DNA from: Heligmosomoides polygyrus polygyrus
Taxonomy: Eukaryota > Nematoda > Chromadorea > Rhabditida > Heligmosomidae
Direction of reading: 5' to 3'
Assembly (NCBI GenBank): GCA_947396885.1
Contig: OX377202.1
Coordinates: forward strand, 65,940,643 to 66,004,642
DNA: 64,000 nucleotides
Shown: one piece after another, positions 8,095-16,344 of the stretch
How positions within the stretch are numbered: the stretch's first letter is position 1
Layout: every line of letters starts with the position of its first letter
The notes under the pieces: model-generated
What the model saw: the letters and a program-made list of their open reading frames with translations, nothing else
Databases searched by the model: none
Told to the model about the DNA's origin: nothing
Translations under genes and position numbers: made by a program

Positions 8095-10137
8095 GTGCCG
8101 TATGAGACGGTCGCCCCACAGCATCGACCGCTGATCTGCACTTTGAAGATCGCCCCTCCGAGGCTGAAGCAGGTTGAGCGATGCGGTGCAGCTAGAATCA
8201 AGTGGTGGCGAATCAGAGAGAAGGAAGCAGCTGTGATTTCTCGCGTGCGGTTACCGACAGTCACGACTGTCGAGGAAACTTGGAAGAAGGCGACCGACGC
8301 GATTCGTCAAGCTGCACAGTCGGAACTCGGCATAACGGAGCCTGTGCGACGGAAGGTCGACAAGCAGGCCTGGCTGTGGACAGATGACGTGAAAGCAAAG
8401 GTGCGAGAGAAGAAGTCGCTCTATTACGTGTTTCTCGGCGAAAAGACAGCCGATAACTGGCGGAAGCACCAGGAAGCGAAGAAAGCTGCAAAGAAGGCCG
8501 TGGCTGTTGCAAAAGCCATTCATTATGGAGATGTGAACGAGAAGCTCAAGTTACGCGATGGTGAGCGGTATTTGTACCGACTTGCAAAGTTGCACCATCG
8601 CCAGACCGAGGACATCGAGAAGTTCTTCGGCATCAATGATGAGAACGGCCATCTTCTTACGGACCGTAAGAAGGCATTGAAGCGATGGCACGATTATTTT
8701 GAGGAAATCTCTACGGTAGAATTCCCTCATCCAGCCATCCCTTCAACGGCTCCAACCCACGGCCCCGTTCAGAAGATCACCGTGGAGGAGATTGAAGCGG
8801 CTTTGAAGAAGATGAGGCCAGGCAAAGCAACTGGGCCCGGTGACGTGGCAGCTGATTTGTGGAAGTCCAAGTACTGGTACCCTGCTGAGTGGTTGGCGAA
8901 GTTCTTTAATCAGGTTGTGGCGGAGAAGAAAGTGCCTGAGTGTTGGCGCCAAAGTACGACGATCCCGATTTGGAAGAAGAAGGGCAGTCCTGCAGACCGC
9001 TCCAATTACCGTCCGATTCGCTTGCTTTCGCACAGCATCTTTGAGCGAATTGTCGATGGACGAATTCGGGACATCGTCCAGCTGTCCAGCAATCAGTGCG
9101 GCTTCGTGGCTGGCTGTGGCACTGTTGATGCCATACACGCCACTCGCCTCCTGATAGAGAAGCATCGCGAGAAACAGAAGGCAGTGCATATCGCCTTCCT
9201 CGACTTAGAGAAGGCCTTTGACCGCGTACCGCGTGAAGTGATATGGTACGCCTTGCGACGTCATGGAGTTCCCGAAGAGCTCATAGAGTGGGTGCGAATT
9301 CTCTACTCTTGTCCAAAGAGTCGAGTTCAAACTGCAGCTGGAACCTCGATGGAGTTCCCCATCTCTGTAGGGGTACACCAGGGTTCTGCGCTTTCCCCAC
9401 TCCTCTTTGTTGTCGTCATGGATGCCTTCACACAAGATCTTCAGAAGCCCGTCCCTTGGACGTTGCTTTATGGCGATGACGTGATGCTCGCTAGCGAAGA
9501 TAAAGGAGAACTCGAGCGAGAGTTGCAAGCTTGGTGTGATCGCTTGGAGCGGTTTGGACTCAGATTGAACGTAAAGAAGACCGAGTATTTAACGACGGAC
9601 GTTACCGAGTCCAACTCCATCAAGGTTAACGGCATCGAGCTTCCACGCACTGCGGTCTTTAAGTACCTGGGATCAGCAGTCGCGTCTGACGGCAAACTGA
9701 TGGTCGAAGTGAATTCACGCCTGAGTGCAGCTTGGTCCAAGTGGCGCTCGTTGACTGGCGTGCTCTGCGACAAGAAGATACCAGAGCGCTTTAAGTCAAA
9801 GATCTACAGAGCAGTCATCCGGCCAGTAGCGATGTACGGCGCTGAGTGTTGGCCTGCGACCAGGGAAGTTGAAACGCGCCTCAGCGTCATGGAGACGAAG
9901 ATGCTGCGCTGGACGGCAGGAGTCACGCGCATGGACCGCATCCGAAACGATGCTATCCGGCAGAAGTTCGGTGTCGCGCCGATAACTGACAAGATGCGCG
10001 AAGCTCGCTTACAATGGTACGGCCACGTTCTGCGTGGAGAAGAAGACAGCGTCCGCAAGATAGGCCTTAACTTCGAGGTAAGCGCTCTAGAGGGTGCCCG
10101 AAGCAGCGCTGAGTTGATACGTTACATACGGACTTGA
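8095..10137 (+). CDS. F1 RTE reverse transcriptase, 680 residues
   Basis: An open frame of 680 residues. Motifs in order: the end of the endonuclease, a basic linker, GFVAGCGTVDAIHATRLL, FLDLEKAFDRVP (catalytic Asp), GVHQGSALSPLLF, the catalytic box YGDD at 9469-9480, then KYLGSAVASDGKL and the RTE C-terminal ARLQWYGHVLRG. The catalytic box is YGDD, whereas the related copy at 15479-16334 has the usual YADD. The C-terminus departs from other F1 copies after VRKIGLNFEV, probably through a frameshift, so the GRPKQRWLD segment is lost. The enzyme would copy element RNA at the nicked target. Genome annotations often label such proteins as craniofacial development protein 2-like; that name should not be used as a function. 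Confidence 0.85.
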   Translation: MPYETVAPQHRPLICTLKIAPPRLKQVERCGAARIKWWRIREKEAAVISRVRLPTVTTVEETWKKATDAIRQAAQSELGITEPVRRKVDKQAWLWTDDVKAKVREKKSLYYVFLGEKTADNWRKHQEAKKAAKKAVAVAKAIHYGDVNEKLKLRDGERYLYRLAKLHHRQTEDIEKFFGINDENGHLLTDRKKALKRWHDYFEEISTVEFPHPAIPSTAPTHGPVQKITVEEIEAALKKMRPGKATGPGDVAADLWKSKYWYPAEWLAKFFNQVVAEKKVPECWRQSTTIPIWKKKGSPADRSNYRPIRLLSHSIFERIVDGRIRDIVQLSSNQCGFVAGCGTVDAIHATRLLIEKHREKQKAVHIAFLDLEKAFDRVPREVIWYALRRHGVPEELIEWVRILYSCPKSRVQTAAGTSMEFPISVGVHQGSALSPLLFVVVMDAFTQDLQKPVPWTLLYGDDVMLASEDKGELERELQAWCDRLERFGLRLNVKKTEYLTTDVTESNSIKVNGIELPRTAVFKYLGSAVASDGKLMVEVNSRLSAAWSKWRSLTGVLCDKKIPERFKSKIYRAVIRPVAMYGAECWPATREVETRLSVMETKMLRWTAGVTRMDRIRNDAIRQKFGVAPITDKMREARLQWYGHVLRGEEDSVRKIGLNFEVSALEGARSSAELIRYIRT

Positions 10138-10255
10138 AAGCGGCTGGTGTCCGCCCTGATCTAGCGCTGGATCGGGAAAGGTGGCGTCATGACACCAGAA
10201 TAGCGGCGGACCCCGCTACGAAGCGGGACAGATGCTGAAGAAGAAGAAGAAGAAA

Positions 10256-11024
10256 TGGACTTCGAAAAAAGCGCCTGGACTCTAACTGCAGAAATTTAAA
10301 GAAATTCACGCTCCCGCAGAAATTCACGCTCCCGCCTGAACGGGGGTGGATCGTCCGGCGGTTGTCTACCCAGCTTTCAGAGATGAAGTTGCGAGCCATT
10401 TTAAATTTAACTTCTGAGCGCTCTGTCTGAAGAGCGCAGAGTTCAAGAATCACGAAAAGGCGAGCTCAGGTATGCTGGAAACGTGGATGGATACAGAGCA
10501 ATGGTGGCGAAGTGGAAAGAAGAGCGGTGTAGTGAGGCGGGATGTATGGTGGTTTGTGCTTCGAGTATCCTGTAGCGGAACACTGGAGCACCTCCTAAAG
10601 AAGAGCCATCGCAATCATCCAAACCACTTTACGTGAAAGTGAACTCGCATCGAAAAAGGTCGGCAGAAAGGGAACTTGATTCATACGTACTATTTTATGT
10701 TCCTTCACCACTTCAGAGGTGGAAAAGTTTTCTTCCACCAAACTCGACCAGTAGGGTTGTTTAAGGCACTGATCACTTGCGTAAGATCTGTTTTTTTTTT
10801 CAATTTGTTAGGATGAGTGACTGTAGGAACCAGTAAAAATGATTGAGTGACCCTCACTCGGTCATACCTACCATAGCTCACTGTAATCAATCAAAATTTT
10901 TAAAGGAGACCTGTATAAGTGATCAACGCCTTAACAACTTTGTGGGCAAAATTTGAGGGAGATCGTTGCCACTACCACCCATACATACGTGTGTTTGATA
11001 GATGTCTTAAATATTAGATTGAGT
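10256..11024 (+). repeat. Flank segment present three times
   Basis: Recurs as 17992-18759 (direct) and 27671-28439 (inverted). Left and right arm copies differ at about two sites. The spacer copy differs at about seven sites between 10527 and 11024, plus a poly-T length change. Part of it (CTCTGAAAGCTGGG...ACAACCGCCGGACG on the minus strand) also resembles 32390-32450, so it is itself a dispersed repeat. No coding signal. Confidence 0.75.
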
Positions 11025-11370
11025 GACATTGTGCTGCAGGCACCGCTTGAGAAAGTGGGCGCCTTGCCTAGCTAACACGATCTTCTATCTTACCATTAGA
11101 GACAAGGCCTCCATCACCAGTCGAGAGTAGGTTGCTGGCACGTCGCGTAAGATGTTCCATGTCCGACTGTCGTTGAATCTTGGCATGTCGTTTAACTGTG
11201 GTGTAGGATGTCGTGAAGCTGTTGAGCCAAGATTGTTATCGAAGCTTTATTCGGCTTACGGCGTAACCGCCTTCTTCAGAGCCTGGAAATTCAAAAAGAG
11301 TTCGAGAAATTACTCGTCCAAGGATCATTTCAAGCTACAGGAGTCTCAAAAGTTAATGAGGGAATGAACA

Positions 11371-11841
11371 ATGAACAATCTTGGCTCAACAGCTTCACGA
11401 CATCCTACACCACAGTTAAACGACATGCCAAGATTCAACGACAGTCGGACATGGAACATCTTACGCGACGTGCCAGCAACCTACTCTCGACTGGTGATGG
11501 AGGCCTTGTCTCTAAGACAGAAGATCGTCTTAGCTAGGCAAGGCGCCCACTTTCTCAAGCGGTGCCTGCAGCACAATGTCATCCCTCGCTTCATCCGCGG
11601 AAAGAGATTGCACGAACTATGCGGCCGCACGGAGGAGGACAGGCAGATCAAGAAGATCGAGCTAAGCATCCTGAAGATGGCTATCAGGAACAAGCAGGAC
11701 CATGTCTACAGTTTGTTGAACAAGTGCAGTTCAAAAGAGATGTATTGCGAAAGATTTCTGCCTGCCGCTCTTTGGAAGAGAATTGTGGGTGAGTCAAAAG
11801 GAGTTTGTGATCTTATTCGTTCTAGGATTAAAGTAAAGTAA
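11371..11841 (+). CDS. Penelope-like element N-terminal region
   Basis: A 156-residue frame at the 5' end of the element. The stretch RQKIVLARQGAHFLKRCLQ...VIPRFIRGKR resembles the N-terminal segment of Penelope-like polyproteins that precedes the reverse transcriptase. It ends at a stop 40 bp before the next frame, one frame away. A frameshift, or an unrecognised intron, therefore separates it from the RT. An intron starting at the GTGAGT near 11789 was considered, but no convincing acceptor was found. Confidence 0.55.
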   Translation: MNNLGSTASRHPTPQLNDMPRFNDSRTWNILRDVPATYSRLVMEALSLRQKIVLARQGAHFLKRCLQHNVIPRFIRGKRLHELCGRTEEDRQIKKIELSILKMAIRNKQDHVYSLLNKCSSKEMYCERFLPAALWKRIVGESKGVCDLIRSRIKVK

Positions 11842-11881
11842 CAGCGGAAGTCTCGGGAGTTAGTGGGTGGAATGAGCAATT

Positions 11882-13801
11882 GTGGACAAGGCAACCCTTC
11901 TACCCACAACACCGCCATTTCTCTCCTCGGTCATGGGGAACACATGGGTGGGGAGCAATCCTCTGGTCACTGTCTTAGGCGACGTCCGTCTGTCGCGCGA
12001 GGCACTTGCCGCACTGGAAATGGGACCCAGTTTCGCTCCTAGTCGGTGCCTGTCGCATGGCGCAGCGCGCAAGTTTGTCGGCAGTCTGCAAAGGTTGCGG
12101 GATCAATTGCGTTGCAAGGCGAAAATCGATGCGCAAGGCAATCAGCTGGGTACCGCAAACATCGCGGCGATTCCGCTCCCGCCTTTTCCCAGTTCGTTTC
12201 TCTGTGCGCAGGGGCCCAACTGGACGAGCGATAAGAAATTCCGTGTACTGGCTACATCGCTGCTCACGGTGTTGCAGAGAAACATGGCTAGGCGGACACC
12301 GCTAAATTTAACCGCTGACCAGCGCAGGGGTTTGAGGGAAGTCAGAGACCTAACGGCGTCGGGGGCTATTAAGGTGGGCGTTAGTGATAAAGGAGGAGAG
12401 TTTGTGGTTCTGCCACAACAGCTCGATAAGAGCATCACAAGACATCACCTCCAGGACACTAGTGTCTACAGTCAATCCACCTATGAGGAGTTCGCCAAGC
12501 AGTTCCGCTCCCTTAACCGGAAGTGGACTGAGATCGCAAAATCAGCGAATCTCCCGAAAAGCCTTATAACGCGCCTTAGGTGTGACCATCCAGTCTGCCC
12601 GGTTCTGTACGTCTTTATTAAAACCCACAAACTGCCAACGGGAGGTGACCTTTGCGACCCCACACAATATAAGGTTAGGCCTATCATAAGCAGCGTTGGT
12701 GGTCCGGCAGATCGTATTTCCTGGCTGCTGAACTTGGTTCTCACGCAGCTTCTAAAGTTCGTACCTGCCCACCTTCCTAACACCGCTGCCTTTTTGGGTA
12801 AACTTCGAAACACAGTCCCGGAAGGTAGCTCTGCGATGGAGTCATTTGATGTCACGTCACTGTACACGAATGTCTCCAATGACAATGCTATGCAGGCTGT
12901 CCATGAAATTATCGTGGAACATCAGGACCAGATTGTACTTTTTGGACTAAGTGTGACTCAGGTAATGACACTTATAAATGAGTGTCTTCAGTGTAACATC
13001 TTCAAGTGGTCCAATGAGTACTACAGGCAGGTCAGAGGGTTGGCTATGGGTCAGCGTCTGGCTCCTGTGTTAGCCATAGCTTTTATGTCTAAAATAGAGA
13101 GACCTGCTCTGGAACGCAGACCTTTGTTGTATTGTCGGTATATTGATGATTGCTTTACCGTATGTCCCACGCAAACCGAAATGGACACCTGTTTCGATTT
13201 GCTCAATCATCAAGCGGAGCACATTATGCTCACAAGGGAGAAGCCGACAAACCACTGGCTGCCGTTCCTGAGCGCTGAAGTCCGTCTCTCCCAGAGCACC
13301 TTCCAAATTAGGTGGTATCGGAAACCTAGTAACAAGAACATCATAGTGCACTTCCGTTCTGCACACCCTCGCACTACTAAAAGGGCCATTGTTCAGAACA
13401 TGTTCCGCACAGCTGCATTAGTGTCTTCCGATGACGACTTGAAGTCTTCATCGATGAAAATGGCCTCTCGCATTGCGTTGTCAAATGGGTATGTGCCCGA
13501 CAACATGCCGAAGAGATGTCGTCGACCGTGGGCAGCTCGAACACGTAGCGCTCAAGAACGCAACAAGGTTCTTTTTTCAGTGCCCTTTATAACGGATGCA
13601 CTCAGCGCCCAAATTCGGGACTGTGTTCGCAAGGCCGAGCTAGAAGACCTCGTAAAGGTCGTTGAGGTACCCCCGCCAACCTTAAGGCGCAGCTTGTTAG
13701 AAACCGCCTCTATGACAACGCGTGTACTACTCCCTCCTGCATGGTCTGCCCGTACGGTAGGGAAGGCGACTGTAGAGTCTCGAGAACGGTGTACCTCATA
13801 A
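11882..13801 (+). CDS. Penelope-like reverse transcriptase, 639 residues
   Basis: Penelope-type RT motifs in order: the upstream IKTHK box at residues 246-250, VRPIIS at 265-270, FDVTSLYTNV at 322-331 (catalytic Asp), RGLAMGQRLAPVLA at 385-398, and YCRYIDDCF at 417-425 with the paired catalytic aspartates. These RTs are the relatives of telomerase. The frame runs into unrelated residues after about 595 because the GIY-YIG domain lies one frame away; the switch probably falls in the C-run near 13669-13673. The mirror copy is the same at protein level, so the shift predates the duplication or was homogenised. Confidence 0.85.
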   Translation: MDKATLLPTTPPFLSSVMGNTWVGSNPLVTVLGDVRLSREALAALEMGPSFAPSRCLSHGAARKFVGSLQRLRDQLRCKAKIDAQGNQLGTANIAAIPLPPFPSSFLCAQGPNWTSDKKFRVLATSLLTVLQRNMARRTPLNLTADQRRGLREVRDLTASGAIKVGVSDKGGEFVVLPQQLDKSITRHHLQDTSVYSQSTYEEFAKQFRSLNRKWTEIAKSANLPKSLITRLRCDHPVCPVLYVFIKTHKLPTGGDLCDPTQYKVRPIISSVGGPADRISWLLNLVLTQLLKFVPAHLPNTAAFLGKLRNTVPEGSSAMESFDVTSLYTNVSNDNAMQAVHEIIVEHQDQIVLFGLSVTQVMTLINECLQCNIFKWSNEYYRQVRGLAMGQRLAPVLAIAFMSKIERPALERRPLLYCRYIDDCFTVCPTQTEMDTCFDLLNHQAEHIMLTREKPTNHWLPFLSAEVRLSQSTFQIRWYRKPSNKNIIVHFRSAHPRTTKRAIVQNMFRTAALVSSDDDLKSSSMKMASRIALSNGYVPDNMPKRCRRPWAARTRSAQERNKVLFSVPFITDALSAQIRDCVRKAELEDLVKVVEVPPPTLRRSLLETASMTTRVLLPPAWSARTVGKATVESRERCTS

Positions 13802-14142
13802 ATTGCAGTCAATGCAACGAGGAATACATCGGTGAGACGGGCAGGCTTCTTTGGGTCAGAGTGAAGGAGCACGTGGATGGACTGGACAAGTGCAAAGTCT
13901 CCACGCCTTTGGGGGAACACAGACTGCGAAGTCACAGTGGCGCAGTGGTTGGGATAGCGGTGACGATCCTTGCGCGTGAGTTCGATATCGCGGCGCGCAA
14001 AACCTTGGAGGCGTTGTGGATTGCGTTCAAGAATCCCGCGATCAATAGGAGAGAGGAACGCGTGGCCGTAACCCAGGAGCTGGCCCCATTTGCCGACCTC
14101 TGTGGGCTTGACCCTGGAGGGCGCCAGCCGGAGTGCCGCTGA
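13741..14142 (+). CDS. Penelope-like GIY-YIG endonuclease domain
   Basis: A 133-residue frame with a full GIY-YIG signature: VYLINCSQC (the GIY strand), EYIGETGR (the YIG strand), then WVRVKEH with the conserved Arg. Upstream in the same frame the codons read LYDNACTTPSCMVCPYGREGDC, a Cys-rich linker usual between RT and GIY-YIG in Penelope-like elements. So the true start lies upstream of this ATG, and the protein is a C-terminal fusion in the intact ancestor. The domain cuts target DNA during integration. It is a remnant unless frameshifting joins it to the RT. Confidence 0.8.
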   Translation: MVCPYGREGDCRVSRTVYLINCSQCNEEYIGETGRLLWVRVKEHVDGLDKCKVSTPLGEHRLRSHSGAVVGIAVTILAREFDIAARKTLEALWIAFKNPAINRREERVAVTQELAPFADLCGLDPGGRQPECR

Positions 14143-14420
14143 GGGGCCGACCCGAAGAGAGAGTTCATTCACCCAGTCGTTCTCCATCCGAGGGTGACCA
14201 TCCAGCCTTTCGGCTGTTTCCATAAGGTCAGTCGGGTTGCCTTACTCCCTATTCGTTTCATTCTCTCATTAACTTTCGAGACTGCTGTAGCTTGAAGTGA
14301 TCCTTCGACGGGTAATTTTTCAAACTCTTTTTGTCCAGGCTCTGAAGAAGGCGGTTACGCCGAAACGTAAGCCGAATAAAGCTTCGGTAACAATCTTGGC
14401 TCAACAGCTTTGGAAGATGT

Positions 14421-15262
14421 TTGGAACCCATATGAAAGCACAGAGTAACGAGATTTCTGTGGAGTGTAAACAGTCGAGATCGCACCATGCCCCTGCCTAA
14501 AAGCTTCTCGATTGATTGTGTGGACTGAATGCTTGTAACAATCTTGTTACTACTTGACTACATTAACCTGTACTGTGCTTCTTTTAATGTTTTTCGTCAA
14601 CCAGTAGCTGCAAATATGCCGTTTTACCTCATCATTCAGCTTGAATGCTGTTTCGTCAGTCCAAAGAATCCGTCTTGGAAAATGGGGCCCCTGCTCACAT
14701 GTAAATTGTGAAACCAATAAACTTGCATGCCGCGTGTCTTTCAGGTTAATATATCTAAATAGTAACAAGATTGTGACAAACATTCAGCCCATGCACAATC
14801 AATCGGGTGTGGGATGGAAGGTTTCAAGCGGGGGCATAGCGCAATCTTGACTATTTGCACGCCACAGAAAGCTCGTAACCCTACGCTTTTATATGAGCCT
14901 CAAATATCTTTAAAAGCTTGAATAGCAGCAATGTTAGAAGCTTTCAAATAGTACCTGCGTTTTTTGCAATCCGTAGTGTGTTTTTTTAGTTATAAACCTT
15001 TAAAAAAGCTTATATCAATAGAAACGGCCACTTTCTGAAGAAATTGTGGCAAGCATTCGAGCGAAACACAATCAATCGAGTGTAAAATGCAAAATATCAG
15101 ACGAGCGCATGGCGCATTCCGCACTGCTCATACGTCAGAAAATTTCCATTTTCTTATGCTTTCAAAGGAGCTTTTCACTTCTTTGCCACCTTTACTGTCA
15201 GCAAAGTTATCGCCTTTCAAACAGTGCATACATTTTTTTGAGACACCCTGTATTTACGAAAA
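14421..15262 (-). mobile_element. Tc1/mariner-like relic, left-arm copy
   Basis: One end near 15262 reads, on the minus strand, TACAGGGTGTCTCAAAAAAA, a typical Tc1/mariner-superfamily terminus. The minus strand near 14720-14600 encodes PRRILWTDETAFKLNDEV and RHICSYW, which matches the block around the second catalytic Asp of IS630/Tc1-type transposases. Short inverted segments at 14450-14560 and 14770-14880 (around CAATCAATCG) flank that fragment. The opposite end is cut by the Penelope-like 3' terminus. Non-coding remnant. Confidence 0.6.
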
Positions 15263-15265
15263 ATT

Positions 15266-15393
15266 AAGTGAGTTTTGAGTCATTTCCGTTTCCGTGTTTC
15301 CGTGTTTCGTATTCCGTGTTTCCGCTTATTTTTGAGCTCTTCCGTTCCGTATTCCGTGTTCCGTTTTCTCGAAAAGATTTTCGCACATCTCTG
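15266..15393 (-). repeat. CGGAA-rich hAT-like terminus, left arm
   Basis: Minus strand begins CAGAGATGTGCGAAAATC at 15393 and continues with repeated CGGAATACGG/CGGAAACACGG motifs. Related to 6330-6643 and 35060-35347 but truncated. Confidence 0.4.
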
Positions 15394-15459
15394 CATATCA
15401 GGTAAAAGCACAATGTGTGTCGCATACCAGGACTGAATAGCTAAAGTCATAAATATTTT

Positions 15460-16334
15460 ATATCAAGAATAATACATTCGCGATATCGTCCAACTTTCCA
15501 CCAATCAATGTGGCTTCGTAGCGGGCAGGGGCACCATCGATGCCATACATGCTGCTCGTCTTCTGGTAGAGAGACATCGCGAAAAGCAGAAACCGCTGCA
15601 CCTAGCTTTTCTTGACTTAGAGAAAGCATTTGATCGTGTACCGCGTGAGGTTTTATGGTACGCCTTACGACAACACGGTGATCCCGAAGTGCTTATTGAG
15701 TGGGTGCGCATGCTTTACTCTGGTCCAAAGAGTAGTGTGCGAGCGCCAGCCGGCACATCGGCGGAGTTTCCTATCTCCGTTGGTGTTTATAAGGGCTCTG
15801 CGCTTTCCCCGCTCCTATTCATTGTCGTAATGGATGCCATTTCGAGAGATCTTCAGAAGCTTGCCCCTGGATGCTGCTGTATGCTGATGACGTAATGCTT
15901 GCAAGCGAAGAGAAGAGCGAACTCGAGCGACAAGCGCAAGCTTGGTACGACGGCTTGGCGATGTTCGGGCTCAAGCTAAACGTGAAAAAATCTGAGTACT
16001 TGACGACAGACGTAAACGAAGCCGGGTCCATTGAGATCAATGGCACTGCGCTAGTACGAACGACAAACTTCAAGTACCTTGGATCTGCAATTGCGTCTGA
16101 TGGTAGTCTGACGTTCGAGGTGAACTCGCGCGTAGCGCAGCGTGGTCCAAATGGCGCTCGATGACAGGGGTTTTACAGGAAGATACCGGAACGCCTTAAA
16201 TCGAAGATCTATAGAGCCATCGTCCAACCAGTAGCGATGTATGGAGCTGAGTGCTGGCCTGCAACCAAAGAGGTTGAGACTCGCCTCAGCGTAATGGAAA
16301 CGAAAATGCTGCGATGGACGGCTGGTGTTACGCG
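15460..16334 (+). pseudogene. F1 RTE fragment, left-arm copy (3' half missing)
   Basis: A target-site copy ATATCAAGAATAATACATT at 15460-15478 is followed by the RT from the DIVQLSTNQCGFVAGRGTID region. It includes FLDLEKAFDRVP, GVYKGSALSPLLF, YADDVMLAS and KYLGSAIASDGSL, in several frames. It stops abruptly at 16334 within the C-terminal block (WTAGVTR). The mirror copy 21729-23216 is complete to its 3' end. Confidence 0.8.
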
Positions 16335-16344
16335 AATCAAGAAT

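Larger units (their letters stand above)
7140..10255 (+). mobile_element. F1 RTE-type LINE, near full length, inserted in the left arm
   Basis: The mirror arm reads uninterrupted across this point (near 28440), so this 3.1-kb segment is an insertion. It holds about 200 bp of 5' UTR, an endonuclease region, a reverse transcriptase and a 3' end with a (GAA)n tail, as in RTE elements. The only visible direct repeat at the ends is TGG (7137-7139 and 10256-10258). Frameshifts in the endonuclease and at the C-terminus suggest this copy is not autonomous. Its 3' half recurs at 16345-17991. Confidence 0.85.
11025..14420 (+). mobile_element. Penelope-like element, left-arm copy
   Basis: The element runs from a palindromic 5' region (11025-11230 is the inverted copy of about 11375-11585) through three reading frames to a 3' terminal segment at 14263-14415. 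That terminal segment recurs inverted at 11220-11370. It contains GAAGAAGGCGGTTACGCCGA followed by AACGT and AATAAA; this GAAGAAGGC-hairpin-GCCGAAACG arrangement is characteristic of Penelope-like termini. Extra inverted terminal copies at the 5' side are usual for this class. The mirror copy is 24275-27670. Confidence 0.8.
5669..16334 (+). repeat. Left arm of the large inverted duplication
   Basis: Pairs with 29751-22361 on the other strand. In the inner part coordinates sum to 38695. In the outer part they sum to about 35454, the difference being a 3.1-kb RTE insertion at 7140-10255 in this arm and a deletion of about 130 bp near 28545 in the other. All ORFs between 11.1 and 16.2 kb recur unchanged in the mirror arm, while the outer segment has scattered substitutions. 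The arm ends at 16334; the next ten bases match a target-site sequence rather than the mirror arm. Confidence 0.85.

Noticed and set aside
8743..9189. 148-residue minus ORF, recurring at 16479-16925
   Set aside because: Antisense shadow of the F1 reverse transcriptase; it recurs only because the RT itself is duplicated.
8095..10137. Host gene annotated as craniofacial development protein 2
   Set aside because: Complete RTE endonuclease and reverse-transcriptase motifs, a (GAA)n 3' tail and an empty site in the mirror arm show it is a LINE.
13552..14223. 223-residue minus-strand ORF, mirrored at 24472-25143
   Set aside because: It is antisense to the Penelope-like RT end and GIY-YIG domain; composition and position mark it as a shadow frame.
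11220..14420. Hammerhead ribozyme in the Penelope-like terminal segments
   Set aside because: Such ribozymes occur in some Penelope-like elements, but no CTGATGA plus GAAA core could be found in either orientation.
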